DNA of 64,000 nucleotides, taken from CAIWHR01 sp963786625 (lineage in GTDB: Bacteria > Pseudomonadota > Gammaproteobacteria > Burkholderiales > Casimicrobiaceae). Below, in pieces: positions 34,618-45,680 of this stretch. The DNA is taken from positions 1,054,001 to 1,118,000 of the forward strand of contig CAWAZS010000014.1 in NCBI GenBank assembly GCA_963786625.1, given 5' to 3'. Numbering within the stretch: position 1 is the first letter of the stretch; the number at the start of each line of letters is the position of its first letter. Below the pieces are notes generated by a model. It searched no databases. It was given only the letters and a program-made list of their open reading frames with translations, and had not been told where the DNA came from. The position numbers and the translations under genes are program-made.

Positions 34618-35919
34618 ATGACGACATCCCGAACGCTCGACACCGTCCGCCATCACGGCATGGACCTGACCGATTACGAATTCTCGGTGCCGCTCGACCA
34701 CGACGCGCCCTCGCGCGAAAAGCTGTCCGTGTTCGCGCGCACCGTCAGGAGCAGCCAGCACGCGGGCGCGACTCGGCCGTGGCTCCTCTTCCTGCAGGGC
34801 GGCCCGGGATTTCCGGGTCCGCGGCCGCTCGCCAGGACCGGCTGGCTCAAGCGGGCGCTCGACGACTACCACGTGCTGCTGCTCGATTCGCGGGGCAACG
34901 GCCGCAGCAGCGTCGTGCTGCCGCAGACGCTCGCCCGGCGCGGCGACGCGCGGGCCCAGGCCGACTACCTGATGCATTTTCGCGCCGACAGCATCGTGCG
35001 CGATGCCGAATCGATCCGCCGCCAGCTCATCGGCGAAGGCGAGCCCTGGAGCGTGCTCGGCCAGAGCTACGGCGGATTCTGCGCGGTGCATTACCTTTCC
35101 GCGCATCCCCGGGGACTGCGCGAGGTCTTCATCACGGGCGGCCTGCCGCCGCTCGACGGCAGTGCCGACGACTACTACCGGCACACCTACCCCGAGGTCC
35201 GGCGCAAGACGCAAGCCTACTTCGCCCGCTATCCGGCGGACCGGGAGCTCTGCACGCGCATCCTCGAGCACCTGCACCGGCACGAGGTCGCCCTGCCCAC
35301 CGGCGGACGCCTCACCGTTCGCCGCTTCCAGCAGGTCGGATTCATGCTCGGCTTCGACGACGGCATGGAGAATCTCCACTACCTGCTCGAACACGCGTTC
35401 TGCGCGGGCGCATCCGGCGACGAGCTCGCCCTGCCGTTCCTGCGCGCGCTCGAGAATTCGCAGTCGTTCGAGACCAACCCGATCTTCGCCGTCCTGCACG
35501 AGATGTGCTACACGCAGGGGAGCGCCGCGCGCTGGTCGGCGGAGCGCGTGCGCGGCGAATTCCCGGACATGAACTGGGCGCCCGGCCGCGAGCCGTCGTT
35601 CACCGGCGAGATGATCTATCCGTGGATGTTCGACGACTATCCCGGGCTGCGGCCGCTGCGCGACGTGGCCGAGCTGCTCGCGCACGAGGAGCGCTGGCCG
35701 GTGCTGTACGATCCGGCGCAACTCGCGAAGAACAGCGTCCCCTGCGTCGCGGCGATCTACGCCGAGGACATGTACGTCCCGCGGGCGCTCTCGGAGCGGA
35801 CCGCCGCGTCGATCGCTGGCATGAAGGCGTGGCTAACCAACGAATACGAGCACAACGGCCTGCGCAGCAGCGACGCCGTCTTCGAGCGGCTGCTTTCGAT
35901 GCGGCGGGACGCGAGCTAG
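34618..35919 (+). CDS. Proline iminopeptidase-like alpha/beta hydrolase
   Basis: 433 residues. The oxyanion-hole motif FLQGGPGFPG and the nucleophile elbow LGQSYGGFCAVHYLS (Ser in GQSYGG) place it in peptidase family S33, with a cap region and a late Asp/His (SAIYAEDMYVPR; NEYEHNGLR). S33 members cut N-terminal proline or hydrolyse small esters and amides; the substrate is unknown. ATG 34618 follows AGGAAGGAA. Confidence 0.85.
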   Translation: MTTSRTLDTVRHHGMDLTDYEFSVPLDHDAPSREKLSVFARTVRSSQHAGATRPWLLFLQGGPGFPGPRPLARTGWLKRALDDYHVLLLDSRGNGRSSVVLPQTLARRGDARAQADYLMHFRADSIVRDAESIRRQLIGEGEPWSVLGQSYGGFCAVHYLSAHPRGLREVFITGGLPPLDGSADDYYRHTYPEVRRKTQAYFARYPADRELCTRILEHLHRHEVALPTGGRLTVRRFQQVGFMLGFDDGMENLHYLLEHAFCAGASGDELALPFLRALENSQSFETNPIFAVLHEMCYTQGSAARWSAERVRGEFPDMNWAPGREPSFTGEMIYPWMFDDYPGLRPLRDVAELLAHEERWPVLYDPAQLAKNSVPCVAAIYAEDMYVPRALSERTAASIAGMKAWLTNEYEHNGLRSSDAVFERLLSMRRDAS

Positions 35920-35952
35920 CGGAGCGGGCCGAGCGGTCGCGCCGGGCAGCCT

Positions 35953-36858
35953 TCAGTTCTTCTCGGCGAGCAGCCACTTGCGGCACTCGCCGTACTCCTT
36001 CGCAACCGTGGCGTCGACCGCCGGGAAGCGCAGGTCGAGCTGCTCGATCCCGTGGACGATCGCCGCGGCCACGACCAGCCGCGTGAACCACTTGCTGTCG
36101 GCGGGCACGACGTACCACGGCGCGTGCGGCGCCGCCGTGTGCCGGATCGCGTCCTCGTAGGCCTTCATGTAGTCGTCCCAGTAGCTGCGCTCCTTGACGT
36201 CGCCCGGAGCGAACTTCCAGTTCTTCTCCGGCTCGTCGAGGCGCTCGAGGAAGCGCTTCTTCTGCTCGTCGCGGGAGACGTGGAGGAAGAACTTGAGGAT
36301 CAGGTAGCCGTTGCGCGCGAGGTAGCGCTCGACGCTCGCGATGTCCTCGTAGCGCTCCTTCCAGACGCCCTTGGTCAGGAGCTTGGGCGGCAGCTTCTGC
36401 TTCGCGAGAAACTCCTTGTGCACCCGGACGACGAGCACCTCCTCGTAGTAGCTCCGGTTGAAGATCCCGATGCGCCCGCGCTCGGGGAGCGCCTTCATGC
36501 ACCGCCACAGGAAGTCGTGGTCGAGCTCCTCGCTCGACGGCGCCTTGAACGACGTCACCTGCACGCCCTGCGGATTGACGCCCGACATGACGTGCTTGAT
36601 CGTGCTGTCCTTGCCGGCCGCGTCCATCGCCTGGAAGACGAGCAGCACGCCCCAGCGGTCCTGCGCGTAGAGCTTCTCCTGCTCCTCGGCGAGCCACTCG
36701 ATGCCGCGCGCGAGCAGCATGCTCGCCTCGCCCTTCTGCTCGGACTTGAGGCCGTGGGTGTCGCCGGGGTCGTGGTCCTCGAGACGGAACTTCCTTCCCT
36801 TGGTGACCCGGTAGGGCCGGAGAAACTTGTCGAGTAGCTTCGCGTCGACTTTCACCAT
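35953..36858 (-). CDS. ppk2: Polyphosphate kinase 2 family protein
   Basis: 301 residues. Walker A-like QAMDAAGKDSTIKHVMSGVN, lid/Walker B region IGIFNRSYYEEVLVVRVH, and KFFLHVSRDEQKKRFLERLDEP are all typical of PPK2, which uses polyphosphate to phosphorylate nucleoside mono- or diphosphates. Its one-domain size and GxDAAGKD motif are class I/III-like. ATG 36858 has a GGGAG site upstream. Confidence 0.92.
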   Translation of the reverse strand: MVKVDAKLLDKFLRPYRVTKGRKFRLEDHDPGDTHGLKSEQKGEASMLLARGIEWLAEEQEKLYAQDRWGVLLVFQAMDAAGKDSTIKHVMSGVNPQGVQVTSFKAPSSEELDHDFLWRCMKALPERGRIGIFNRSYYEEVLVVRVHKEFLAKQKLPPKLLTKGVWKERYEDIASVERYLARNGYLILKFFLHVSRDEQKKRFLERLDEPEKNWKFAPGDVKERSYWDDYMKAYEDAIRHTAAPHAPWYVVPADSKWFTRLVVAAAIVHGIEQLDLRFPAVDATVAKEYGECRKWLLAEKN

Positions 36859-36980
36859 TGCGCATTCTCCCGTCGTTGTCGATGACCCTGCGTCACGATC
36901 CTGCCGTCCGCACGCCGCGCATCGCTCGCCACGCCGTCCGGTCGGCAGCCCCGTCGGCCCCGGCCGTTCGCCGGCTTCCC

Positions 36981-37727
36981 TCAGTGCCCGACGGGCGCCG
37001 ACGCGAGCCGCGCGGCGAGCCGGCGCAGCAGCGCCGCGCCATCGCCGCGCCAGGCCGGGCCGTGCATGCACGCGAGCGTGGTGGGCGCGGTTTCCGCGAG
37101 GCGCTCGAGCAGGCGGCCGGTGTCCGGCGAGTGCGCGTAGTAGTCCATTGCGCTGCGCGCCGCTTCGCTGGGCTCGAGGATGTCGTCCTCGGTGATCGCG
37201 GGGTGCGCCTCGCCGAACTGCGTGAACAGGTCGCCGCAGAGCAGCGTGCGTGTCGTCGTCTCGAAGAGATACCCGCATTCCCATCCGTGCGGCAGATGCG
37301 GCGCGTCGATCCACTGCACCGCATGCTGCCCCAGCGCGAGGCGCTCGCGATCGGCGAGGACGCGGGGCGCCCGGTCGGCCAGGTCCCCGATCGACACCAT
37401 CGCGGCGATCTGGCCGCAGAGAGGCACGGCCTGCGGCGCGGCAGCGAGCAGCGGATTGAGCGATCCGCACTCGTCGGCCTCGACGTGCGAGAACGAGATG
37501 TAGCGCAGCGTGGGCAGCGGGACGACGCGCGCGATCGCCTCGCACACCGCCATGAACAGCATGCGCGGGCCGGTGTGGAACAGCAGCGGATCGGAATCGC
37601 GGATCAGAAATTGATTGAACGTGAAGCCGCCCGGGACGACGCTCGCCGGGACCGGGGTGCTGATGCGGAAGATGCCGTCGGCGATCTCGTCGACGCGGGT
37701 GGAAGTAGCGCTGCTCTGGGTGGTCAT
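36981..37727 (-). CDS. Metallo-beta-lactamase-fold protein, flavodiiron-like
   Basis: 248 residues. Metal motif SHVEADECGSLN (H-X-E-X-D) is the flavodiiron (ODP) variant rather than HXHXDH. Further ligands are expected at LPHGWECGYLFE, LLCGDLFTQFG and the late CMHGPAW histidine. There is no flavodoxin domain, so it is a stand-alone ODP-type protein. Possible roles are O2/NO chemistry or hydrolase activity. It lies between ppk2 and pdxH on the same strand. Confidence 0.75.
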   Translation of the reverse strand: MTTQSSATSTRVDEIADGIFRISTPVPASVVPGGFTFNQFLIRDSDPLLFHTGPRMLFMAVCEAIARVVPLPTLRYISFSHVEADECGSLNPLLAAAPQAVPLCGQIAAMVSIGDLADRAPRVLADRERLALGQHAVQWIDAPHLPHGWECGYLFETTTRTLLCGDLFTQFGEAHPAITEDDILEPSEAARSAMDYYAHSPDTGRLLERLAETAPTTLACMHGPAWRGDGAALLRRLAARLASAPVGH

Positions 37728-37814
37728 GGACTGCCCTTCCTGGGTTGGGCGCGGGTGGGGTGGGGGAGCAGGTTGGCGAGGCAGGCGCGGACGGGCCGCT
37801 GCAGTATCGCTCCG

Positions 37815-38453
37815 TCAGGGCGCCAGCCGCTGCCGCAGCCACGTGCCGTCGGCCTGCAGCGTGTAGCGCAGCCGGTCGTGGAGGCGGCTCCTCCGGCCCT
37901 GCCAGAATTCGAAGGCATCCGGGACCAGCCGGTAGCCGCCCCAGTGCGGCGGCCGCGGCGGGTCGAGCAGGTACTTCGCGCCGAAGCGCGCCGCCTCGGC
38001 GACCAGGTGCGCGCGCGAGGTGATCACCCGGCTCTGCGGCGACGCCCAGGCGCCGATTCGCGAGTCGAGGGGCCGCGTCCGGTAGTACGCGTCGGATTCC
38101 TCGTCGCTCGTCTTCTCGACGCGGCCCTCGATGCGCGCGACGCGCTCCAGCTCGACCCAGTGGAACTGCAGCGCTGCCTGCGGGTTGGCCGCGAGCTCGC
38201 GCCCCTTGCGGCTCTCGTAGTTCGTGTACCAGACGAAGCCCCGCGCATCGCAGCCCTTCAGCAGCACGACCCGCGTGGAGGGCCGTCCGTCTGCGCCGAC
38301 CGTCGCGAGCGTCATCGCCGTCGGCTCGGGCAGCTTGGCGGTGAGCGCGTCGTGCAGCCAGTGCTCGAACTGCTGCAGCGGCGCGCTCGCCGAATGCGTT
38401 TCGTCGAGCTCGGCGCGCTCGTAGCTCTTGCGGAGATTCTCGATGCCCTTCAT
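37815..38453 (-). CDS. pdxH: Pyridoxamine 5'-phosphate oxidase
   Basis: 212 residues. The family pattern is complete: MTLATVGADGRPSTRVVLLKG (FMN site), FVWYTNYESRKGRELAANP, WVELERVARIEGRVE, and the ending FEFWQGRRSRLHDRLRY. It makes pyridoxal 5'-phosphate. The stop codon of the Rieske-oxygenase gene overlaps its ATG, so it is probably in that operon. Confidence 0.95.
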   Translation of the reverse strand: MKGIENLRKSYERAELDETHSASAPLQQFEHWLHDALTAKLPEPTAMTLATVGADGRPSTRVVLLKGCDARGFVWYTNYESRKGRELAANPQAALQFHWVELERVARIEGRVEKTSDEESDAYYRTRPLDSRIGAWASPQSRVITSRAHLVAEAARFGAKYLLDPPRPPHWGGYRLVPDAFEFWQGRRSRLHDRLRYTLQADGTWLRQRLAP

Positions 38454-39754
38454 CGGTGCGCTCCGCCGGTCGCGTTCGCTCCGCCGCATTGCGCGGCGCC
38501 GCTGCTGCGCACCTGCTTCAGGTACCAGCGGATGAACGCGTCGACGTTGTATTCCTTGCGCTGCGACAGCGGGCCGGGCTCGTAGCCGACCGAGTCCACG
38601 CCCTTCTGCTGCCACTTGCAGATCTCCCAGTCCTGCTCGTTGGTGAGGTTCCAGAACGGCAGCAGGCGGTCGAGCTCGTAGTCCTCGCCTTCGCGCGCGT
38701 CCGCGTGCACGAGCCAGTAGCTCTTCATCATCGTCCGCCGCGCTCCCGCGGGCAGCATGCGCGTCACGACCGCGTGGTCGCAGCTCGCGTGCAGCCAGAA
38801 GTTGGGCAGGCTGCGCATGCGCAGCACGCCGACGTTCGCGTCCTCGTAGTCGCCCATCAGCGGCGCGACGCGCTTGCCGTCGAGCGACTCGGTGACGAAG
38901 CCCTCGGCGAGCGCGGTGCGGTTGCACGTGTACCAGAGGTCGCGGTCGGGATCGGGGAACGTCGCGAGCCCGCCCTTGGGATGCGCGGCGGCGTCGTCGG
39001 GCACGTCCCACTTCGATTGCGTGCGCGCGATCGCCGCGGCGATCTGCTGCCGCACCGCCTCGGACGCGTACTCCTCCTCGTAGATGTCGAAGTTCGACTT
39101 CACGTACTGCGGGTGGCGCGGCGTGCAGTGGTAGCACTCGCGATTGTTCTCCCAGACGAGCTTCCAGTTCGCGTCGACCTCGTACTCCTTCGTCGCGGCG
39201 ATGCGCGCGCGGTCGAAGCCCTGCGGCGCGCCGGCCGACTCGAACCGCTTGCGCATGCCGTCGAGCGCGGGCGGCGCGTCGGCGAGCGAGACGTAGATCA
39301 GGCCGGCGACGACCTCGGCGTGCACGGGCTTGCAGGCCGAGCGCCGACTTGTCGACGCCGTCGTGCATGCCGTGGCAGGCGACGAGCTCGCCGTGCCGCG
39401 AATAGGTCCAGCTGTGGTACGGGCAGACGATCGCGCGCAGGTGACCCGTTCTCGGTGCGGCAGAGCTGCGAACCGCGGTGGCGGCAGACGTTGTGGAACG
39501 CCCGCACCGCGCCGTCGTCGCCGCGGATCACCAGGACCGACGTGGCGTCGACGGCAAGGGTCAGGAAGTCGCCGGCGTTCGGAATCTCGAACGCGAACCC
39601 GGCGAAGAGCCAGCCGCCGTGCCAGATGCGCGCCAGTTCCGCAGCGTAGAGCGCCACCGATTGGTAGAAGCTCGCGCGGCATGCCGTGGCCCTCGCGGCG
39701 GGAGTCGAGGAGGGCGACGAGCTCCGCGGCGAGCGGCGGGCGGGAATCGGCCAT
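38450..39754 (-). CDS. gbcA: Rieske oxygenase, glycine-betaine monooxygenase (GbcA) type (three frame breaks)
   Basis: Reconstructed length is 433 residues. The Rieske 2Fe-2S site is CRHRGSQLC (CXH) and CPYHSW (CXXH), read across a one-base insertion near 39446. Two more insertions lie near 39337 and 39682. The catalytic domain has the NNRECYHCTPRHP mononuclear-iron motif and ends NVDAFIRWYLKQ, as in GbcA/stachydrine demethylase enzymes. These O2-dependent enzymes remove one methyl of a quaternary amine. The adjoining dimethylglycine-dehydrogenase-like gene supports glycine betaine as substrate. No reductase partner (GbcB) is visible in the window. Confidence 0.75.
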   Translation of the reverse strand: MADSRPPLAAELVALLDSRREGHGMPRELLPIGGALRCGTGAHLARRLALRRVRVRDSERRRLPDPCRRRHVGPGDPRRRRRGAGVPQRLPPPRFAALPHRERVTCARSSARTTAGPIRGTASSSPATACTTASTSRRSACKPVHAEVVAGLIYVSLADAPPALDGMRKRFESAGAPQGFDRARIAATKEYEVDANWKLVWENNRECYHCTPRHPQYVKSNFDIYEEEYASEAVRQQIAAAIARTQSKWDVPDDAAAHPKGGLATFPDPDRDLWYTCNRTALAEGFVTESLDGKRVAPLMGDYEDANVGVLRMRSLPNFWLHASCDHAVVTRMLPAGARRTMMKSYWLVHADAREGEDYELDRLLPFWNLTNEQDWEICKWQQKGVDSVGYEPGPLSQRKEYNVDAFIRWYLKQVRSSGAAQCGGANATGGAHR

Positions 39755-39785
39755 GGGAGGACTCGTGACGAAGTTCAGGCGGCGC

Positions 39786-42202
39786 TCACGCCAGGATCGC
39801 CTTGCGGTCGGGATCGTAGGGCGGCCGGGTGTGGCGGATCGCCGGATAGCGTACGCCCATCGCTTCCACCGCGTACTCGGGATGCGCGGGCTCGTCGGCG
39901 GCGAGGTATGCGCAGAGGATGTTGCGGCCCATGGTGTAGCCGTAGCCGGCGCTGGTGACGCGGCCCAGCACGCGCTCGCCGGCCAGCACGATCTCGCCGC
40001 CGAACAGGTTGACCTCCGGCGGCGCCGTGAACCAGGCGAGCCGCTGGCGCGGTCCGCTCGCCTTGATCGCGGTCAGCGCGGCGCGCGCGAGAAACTCGCC
40101 CTTGCCCAGCGCGACGCAGAAGCCGAGTCCGGCTTCGTACGGATTGTAGTCGGGCGTGATGTCCGAGCCCCAGACGAGGTAGTGCTTCTCGAGGCGCAGG
40201 CTGTTCACCGCGCGGTAGCCGGCGTTGGCGATGCCGTAGCGGCTCGCCGGCCGCCCACAGGCGCTCGTGGAGGTGCAGCGCGTACTCGACCGGCACGTGG
40301 AGCTCGTAGCCGAGCTCGCCCATGTAGGTGACGCGCAGCGCGAGCGCCGGCGCGAACGCGAGGTCGAGCTCGCGCGCGCTCATGTACGGAAAGCTCGCGT
40401 TGTCGAGCGGCGCCCCGGTGAGCTGCGCCAGCACCTCGCGCGATCGCGGGCCGCAGAGGTTGAGCACGGCCCTGGCCGACGTGTGATCGACGATCGCGAC
40501 GCTGCCGTCGGCCGGCAGGTGGCGCTCGAGCGTCGAGCGGTCGCGCACGCCCAGCGCGCTGCCGGTGACGAAGTAGAAGCGGTCGGCGGCGAGCCGCGTG
40601 ATCGTCACGTCGGCCTCGATGCCGCCGCGCTCGTTGCAGAGCTGCGTGTAGACGATGCTGCCGACCGGCCGGTCGACGTCGTTGCCGGCGAGCTTCTGCA
40701 GCAGCGCGAGCGCTCCGGCGCCGCGCAGCTCGAACTTGGAGAACGAGCTCATGTCGATCAGCGCGACGCGCTCGCGCACCGCCGGTGCTCGGCGCCGATC
40801 GCCGCGAACGCCGGGCCGCGCTCGAACGACGGGACGTCGACGGCCGGCGTTCCCGGCGGCGCGAACCAGTTCGGCCGCTCCCAGCCGAACTTGCTGCCGT
40901 AGACGGCGCCGGCGGCCTTCAGCACCGCGTGCAGCGGGCTGCGCCGCGCGTCGCGGCCGGCATCGGCCTCGTACGCGGGCCACGCGATGTGGTAGTAGCG
41001 GCTGTAGCTCTCGACGGCGCGCGCGTACATGAACTGCCTGGACCGAGTGCGGCACGCCGAAGCGGCGCACGTCGAACGGCCACAGGTCCATCCCCGGATC
41101 GCCGTCGACGATCCAGTTGGCCATCACCCAGCCGGCGCCGCCGGACGCGGCGATGCCGGAGGTGAAGCCGCAGCAGAGATAGAAGTTGTCGAGCTCGGGC
41201 GAGAGACCGATGATCGGCTCGCCGTCGGCGGTGATCGGTATCGGGCCGTTGATCATCTGCCGGATGCCGACCTCGTTCAGCACGGGGATGCGCGCGCCCG
41301 CGGCTTCGGCCAGCGGCGCGAAGCGCTCGAAATCCGGCTGCAGCAGCTCGGGGCCGAAATCCCTGCGGATGCCGTCGGCGCCCCACGGCGGCGACGTTCG
41401 TCTCCCAGCCGCCGACCGCCAGCGCGCCGGGCTCGGGCTTGACGTAGAAGTTGCCGTCCGGATCGCGCAGCGTGGGCAGCTCCGCCGGAATGCGGTCGGT
41501 CTTGTCGGTGACGAAGTACTGGTGCTCGACGGCGCAGGCCGGGATGCGCGTGCCGGCCATCGCCGCGATCTCGCGGCCCCACATGCCGGTCGCGTTGATC
41601 ACGCACTCGGCGTCGACCTCGCCCTGGTCGGTCACCACCGTTTCGACGCGCCGGGCGCGCGTCTTCAGCCCGGTCACGCGCACGCCCTGCGCGATGACCA
41701 CGCCGCCGGAGCGCGCTCCCGCCGCGTAGGCGTTGGTCAGGCTGGTCGGATCGACGTGGCCGTCGCCTTCGATCCACGCGGCGCCGACGACGCCGTCGAG
41801 CTCGATCAGCGGAAAGAGCTCGCGCGCCTGCCGGGGCGTCACCAGCTCGACATGGAAGCCGAAGCCCTTGGCCATCGTCGCCGAGCGCTTGAATTCCTGC
41901 CAGCGCGCCGGCGACGAGGCGAGGCGCAGGCTGCCGACGCGATGCCAGCCGGTCGCCTGTCCGGTCTCCGCCTCGAGCTTGCCGTAGAGCTCGGCGGAGT
42001 AGCGCATGAGGCGCGTGAGATTGCTGCTGCTGCGCAGCTGTCCGACCAGTCCCGCCGCGTGCCAGGTGGCGCCGTGCGTCAGCTGCAGGCGTTCCAGCAG
42101 GAGCACGTCGCGCTCGCCGCGCTTGGCGAGGTGATAGGCGATGCTGCAGCCGACGACCCCGCCGCCGATGATGACGATGCGGCTTTTTCGGGGCAGGGGC
42201 AT
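39786..42202 (-). CDS. Dimethylglycine/sarcosine dehydrogenase-like flavoprotein (four frame breaks)
   Basis: Reconstructed length is 804 residues, the usual size of this family. The N-terminal FAD domain starts IVIIGGGVVGCSIAYHLAKRG and has THGATWHAAGLVG, the site region of covalently bound FAD. Near residue 350 comes GWVMANWIVDGDPGMD. The C-terminal half is a GcvT-like folate-binding domain (YMGELGYELHVPVEYALHLHERLW; LGRVTSAGYGYTMGRNI). Breaks lie near 41400 (+1), 41033 (+1), 40778 (-1) and 40240 (+1). The enzyme would demethylate dimethylglycine (or sarcosine) and pass the carbon to tetrahydrofolate. It is divergent from the MttB-type gene. Confidence 0.82.
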
Positions 42203-42363
42203 AGGCCGCGAATCTAGCACACTGCCGGTCTGTCCCGGTGCCCCGCGCCCGGGCGGGATTGGCGTCGGCGCGCAAAGCGGCGTCGCATCCGGATCAGCCG
42301 CGGCGCGCCCCGCTCACCATACTTGTGGCGTCATCCTCCGGCGCGAGCCGGCGAGAGCAGATC

Positions 42364-43933
42364 ATGGACGAGCAACAGGCACCGGCGGCGCATTCCCATC
42401 GCGGCGGCGGCCGCGCCGCCAAGCGCGCGGCCCGAACCGCGCGCGCCGCGGCGGCGATGCCCTACATCACGCGCCGGATCGGCGTCTACGAAGTCCTCGA
42501 CGAGGAGGGCCTCGCGATCATCGAGCGCAACGCCGACGTGATCCTCGCCGAGATCGGCATCGATTACCGCGACGACCCGGAAGCGCTGGCGATATGGAAG
42601 GCCGCCGGCGCCGAGGTCGAGGGCGAGCGCGTCCGCTGTCCGCCGGGCATGTGCCGCAGCCTCATCCAGGCGCGCGCGCCGCGCGAGTTCGTCCAGCACG
42701 CGCGCAATCCCGCGCGCAGCGTTCCCATCGGCGGGAAGCACACGGTGTTCGCGCCGTCCTACGGGTCGCCGTTCATCCGCAGCCTCGACGAAGGGCGCCG
42801 CTACGCCACGATCGAGGACTTCCGCAACTTCGTGAAGCTCGCCTACATGGCGTCGTCGCTGCACCACTCGGGCGGGACCATCTGCGAGCCGGTCGACCTG
42901 CCGGTGAACAAGCGCCACTTCGACATGGTGTACAGCCACATGAAGTACAGCGACAAGCCGTTCATGGGCTCGGTGACGCACCCGGAGCGGGCGCAGGATT
43001 CGGTCGAGATGGCGAGGATCCTGTTCGGCGACGGCTACATCGATCCCGCCACCGGCAAGCCGAAGACGGTCATCATCAACCTGATCAACGCCAACTCGCC
43101 GATGACCTACGACGCCACGATGCTCGGCGCGGCGAAGGTCTACGCGCGCGCCAATCAGGCCTGCATCGTCACCCCGTTCATCCTCGCCGGCGCGATGTCG
43201 CCGGTGACCGTCGCCGGCACCGCAGCGCAGACGCTCGCCGAGGCGCTGTCCGGCATGGCGTTCATCCAGCTGGTCAATCCCGGGGCGCCGGTCGTGCTCG
43301 GCAGCTTCGCGTCGTCGATCTCGATGCAGTCGGGCGCACCGACCTTCGGCACGCCCGAGCCGGCGCTGGTGCTCTTCGCCATGGCGGCGCTCGCCCGGCG
43401 CCTCGGCGTGCCGTTCCGCTCGGGCGGTGCGCTCTGCGGCGTCGAAGATCCCGGACGCGCAGGCGGCCTACGAGTCGGCCAACACGCTGCTTCCCACCTG
43501 TCTCGCGGGCGTGAATTTCGTTCTGCACACCGCGGGCTGGCTCGAGGGCGGCCTGGCGATGGGCTACGAGAAGTTCGTCATGGACGTCGATCAGGCGGGC
43601 ATGATGCACACGCTGCTCGCCGGCGTCGATCTCTCGGAGAACGGCCAGGCGATGGACGCGCTGCGCGAGGTCGGCCCGGGCAAGCACTTCCTGGGCTGCG
43701 CGCACACGCAGGCCAACTTCGAGACCGCGTTCTACCGGTCGGCGATCGCCGACAACAACAGCGTCGAGCAGTGGGAAGCCGAGGGCAGCCGCGACATGGC
43801 GCAGCGCGCCAACGCGATGTGGAAGAAGCAGCTCGCCGAGTACCAGCCGCCGCCGCTCGACCCCGCGATCGACGAGGCGCTGCAGGACTACGTCGACCGG
43901 CGCAAGGCGTCGTTCCCCGACTCGAAGTACTGA
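42364..43933 (+). CDS. MttB-family corrinoid methyltransferase, non-pyrrolysine (frame break)
   Basis: Reconstructed length is 522 residues. MttB-superfamily TIM barrel: ARNPARSVPIGGKHTVFAPS, LVNPGAPVVLGSF, SKIPDAQAAYESANTLLPT and LHTAGWLEGGLAMGYEKFV. There is no in-frame amber codon, so it belongs to the non-Pyl group that includes glycine betaine methyltransferase MtgB. One extra base near 43438 splits the frame. With the corrinoid protein, MtgA-like and RACo-like genes nearby, it probably transfers a methyl from glycine betaine or a related quaternary amine to a corrinoid. It is transcribed toward the ABC permease gene. Confidence 0.83.
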
Positions 43934-43954
43934 GGCCGAGGGGGCGATCGACCA

Positions 43955-45680
43955 TCAGCGCCGGCGCCAGGCCTGCGTTCGGTGCTCGAACCGGTGCGTC
44001 AGCACGACGTGGGCGATCTTCACGGCGGCCGAGGTGGCGACGATGGTCATCGCCATCGCAGCGGCGGCCGCGGTGAAGCCGGACTCGTCCATGTTGATGA
44101 TCGTGACCGACGGCGAGCTTGGTGTCGGTCGAGTAGAGGAAGATCACCGCCGAGACGGTCGTCATCGCGTTGACGAACAGGTAGATGCTGATGTCGAGCA
44201 CCGCCGGCAGGCAGACCGGGACGGTGACCCGCGCCATCGTGCGCAGCAGCGACACCTTCAGCGACGCCGACACCGCCTCGAACTCGCTGTCGAGCTGCTT
44301 CAGCGCGGTGGTCGCCGTCAGGTGGCTGACCGTGTAGAAGTGGGTGATCGAATTGACCACCAGGATGATCATCGTCGCGTAGATGAAGCCGAGCGGATTG
44401 GCGCGCGCGTTGAAGAAGAAGATGTAGGCCAGCCCCAGCACCAGGCCGGGCACGGCCATCGGCAGCATCGCCATCAGCTGGGCGAGGCCGCGACCCCAGC
44501 GCGAAGCCGCGCGTCTTCTCCAGCAGGTAGGCGCCGAGGAAGACGATGACGGTGCCGATCACCGCCGTCCACGCGGCGAGGATCACCGAGTTCCAGTACG
44601 CGCTCCAGCCGTTGGTGTCGAAATCGCCGAACGCGTAGTTCTTCAGCGTGAGCGCGAGGTTGTAGGGCCAGCGCGTGACGAACGAGGCCCACGCCGCCAT
44701 CGCGCAGGATGCCGAGGATCAGGCCGCCGACGACGGCGCAGAACGCGAACAGCACCCAGTCGCGCCGCGGCGACGGCTTCGGCTCGAGCGGCACGGCGCG
44801 CGCCGACAGCAGCGCCACCTGCCGGCGCTGGATGATGCGGTCGGCGGCGAAGGCGACGCACGGCCGGAATCAGCAGGACGAAGCCGACCACCGCGCCCAT
44901 CTCGAAGTTCTGCTGGCCGATCACCTGCTTGAAGATGTCGGTGGCGAGCACGTTGAAGCTGCCCGCCGATCACCTTGGCGATGCCGAAATCGGTGATGAC
45001 GAGGGTGAAGATGACGAAGCCCGCGCTGATCACGCCGTACTTGGCGCCGGGCAGCGTGACGGTGAAGAACACGCGCGTCTTGGACGCGCCCAGCGCCTCG
45101 GCCGCCTCGTAGAGCCGCGCGTCGGCCATCGACAGCGCGGCGACCAGGATCATCAGCGCGTGCGGGAAGCAGTAGAACACCTGCGAGATGATGATGCCGC
45201 CGGCGCCGTAGATCGAGCCGCCGAACATCAGTCCCTTGAGGAAGCCCTGGTTGCCGAACAGGTAGATCAGCGAGATCGCCGGCAGCAGCGAGGGCGCCAG
45301 GATCGGGATCAGCGCCAGCGCCTGGAACAGGCCCTTCCAGCGCATGCAGCTGCGCTGCAGCGCGTAGGCGTAGACGAAGGCCAGCGGCAGCACGATCGCG
45401 GTCGAGACGATCGAGACGAACAGGCTGTTCCACACCGACGCGAAGAGCGCCGGCGTCGAGAAGTAGTGGATGTAGTTGGCGAGCCCGACGAACTCGCCGT
45501 TCTGGTTCTGGAAGCTCTTGGAGAGCAGCGCCCACAGCGGCAGCACGAGCGTGATCAGCATCCAGCCGATCAGCAGGCAGATGCCTGCCCGCATCAGCAG
45601 GTCGTCGCGGTCGAGCCGGCGGCGGGTCGCCGGATAAGCGGCGCCGCCGCCGCCGTGGCGGCTGCGACGGCGTCGGTCAC
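43955..45680 (-). CDS. ABC transporter permease, fused two-domain, aminoethylphosphonate type (about six frame breaks)
   Basis: Reconstructed length is about 573 residues with two permease halves, each ending in an EAA-type loop (first: LYEAAEALGASKTRVFFTVTLPG; second: DSEFEAVSASLKVSLLRTMARVTVP). Fused permeases of this kind serve Fe3+ and putative 2-aminoethylphosphonate importers. One-base insertions lie near 44118, 44488, 44701, 44862 and 44967. A further slip occurs in a run of GCG triplets just after the GTG start. The start overlaps the ATPase stop (GTGA). Confidence 0.78.

Noticed and set aside
32184..36086. 1300-codon plus-strand open frame
   Set aside because: It crosses the SDR and binding-protein genes antisense and the hydrolase gene out of frame. 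The composition is that of a GC-rich shadow and no motif is present.
42364..43933. Pyrrolysine (amber) decoding in the MttB-like gene
   Set aside because: There is no in-frame TAG. The single interruption is a one-base shift, and the conserved sequence fits the non-pyrrolysine branch of the family.
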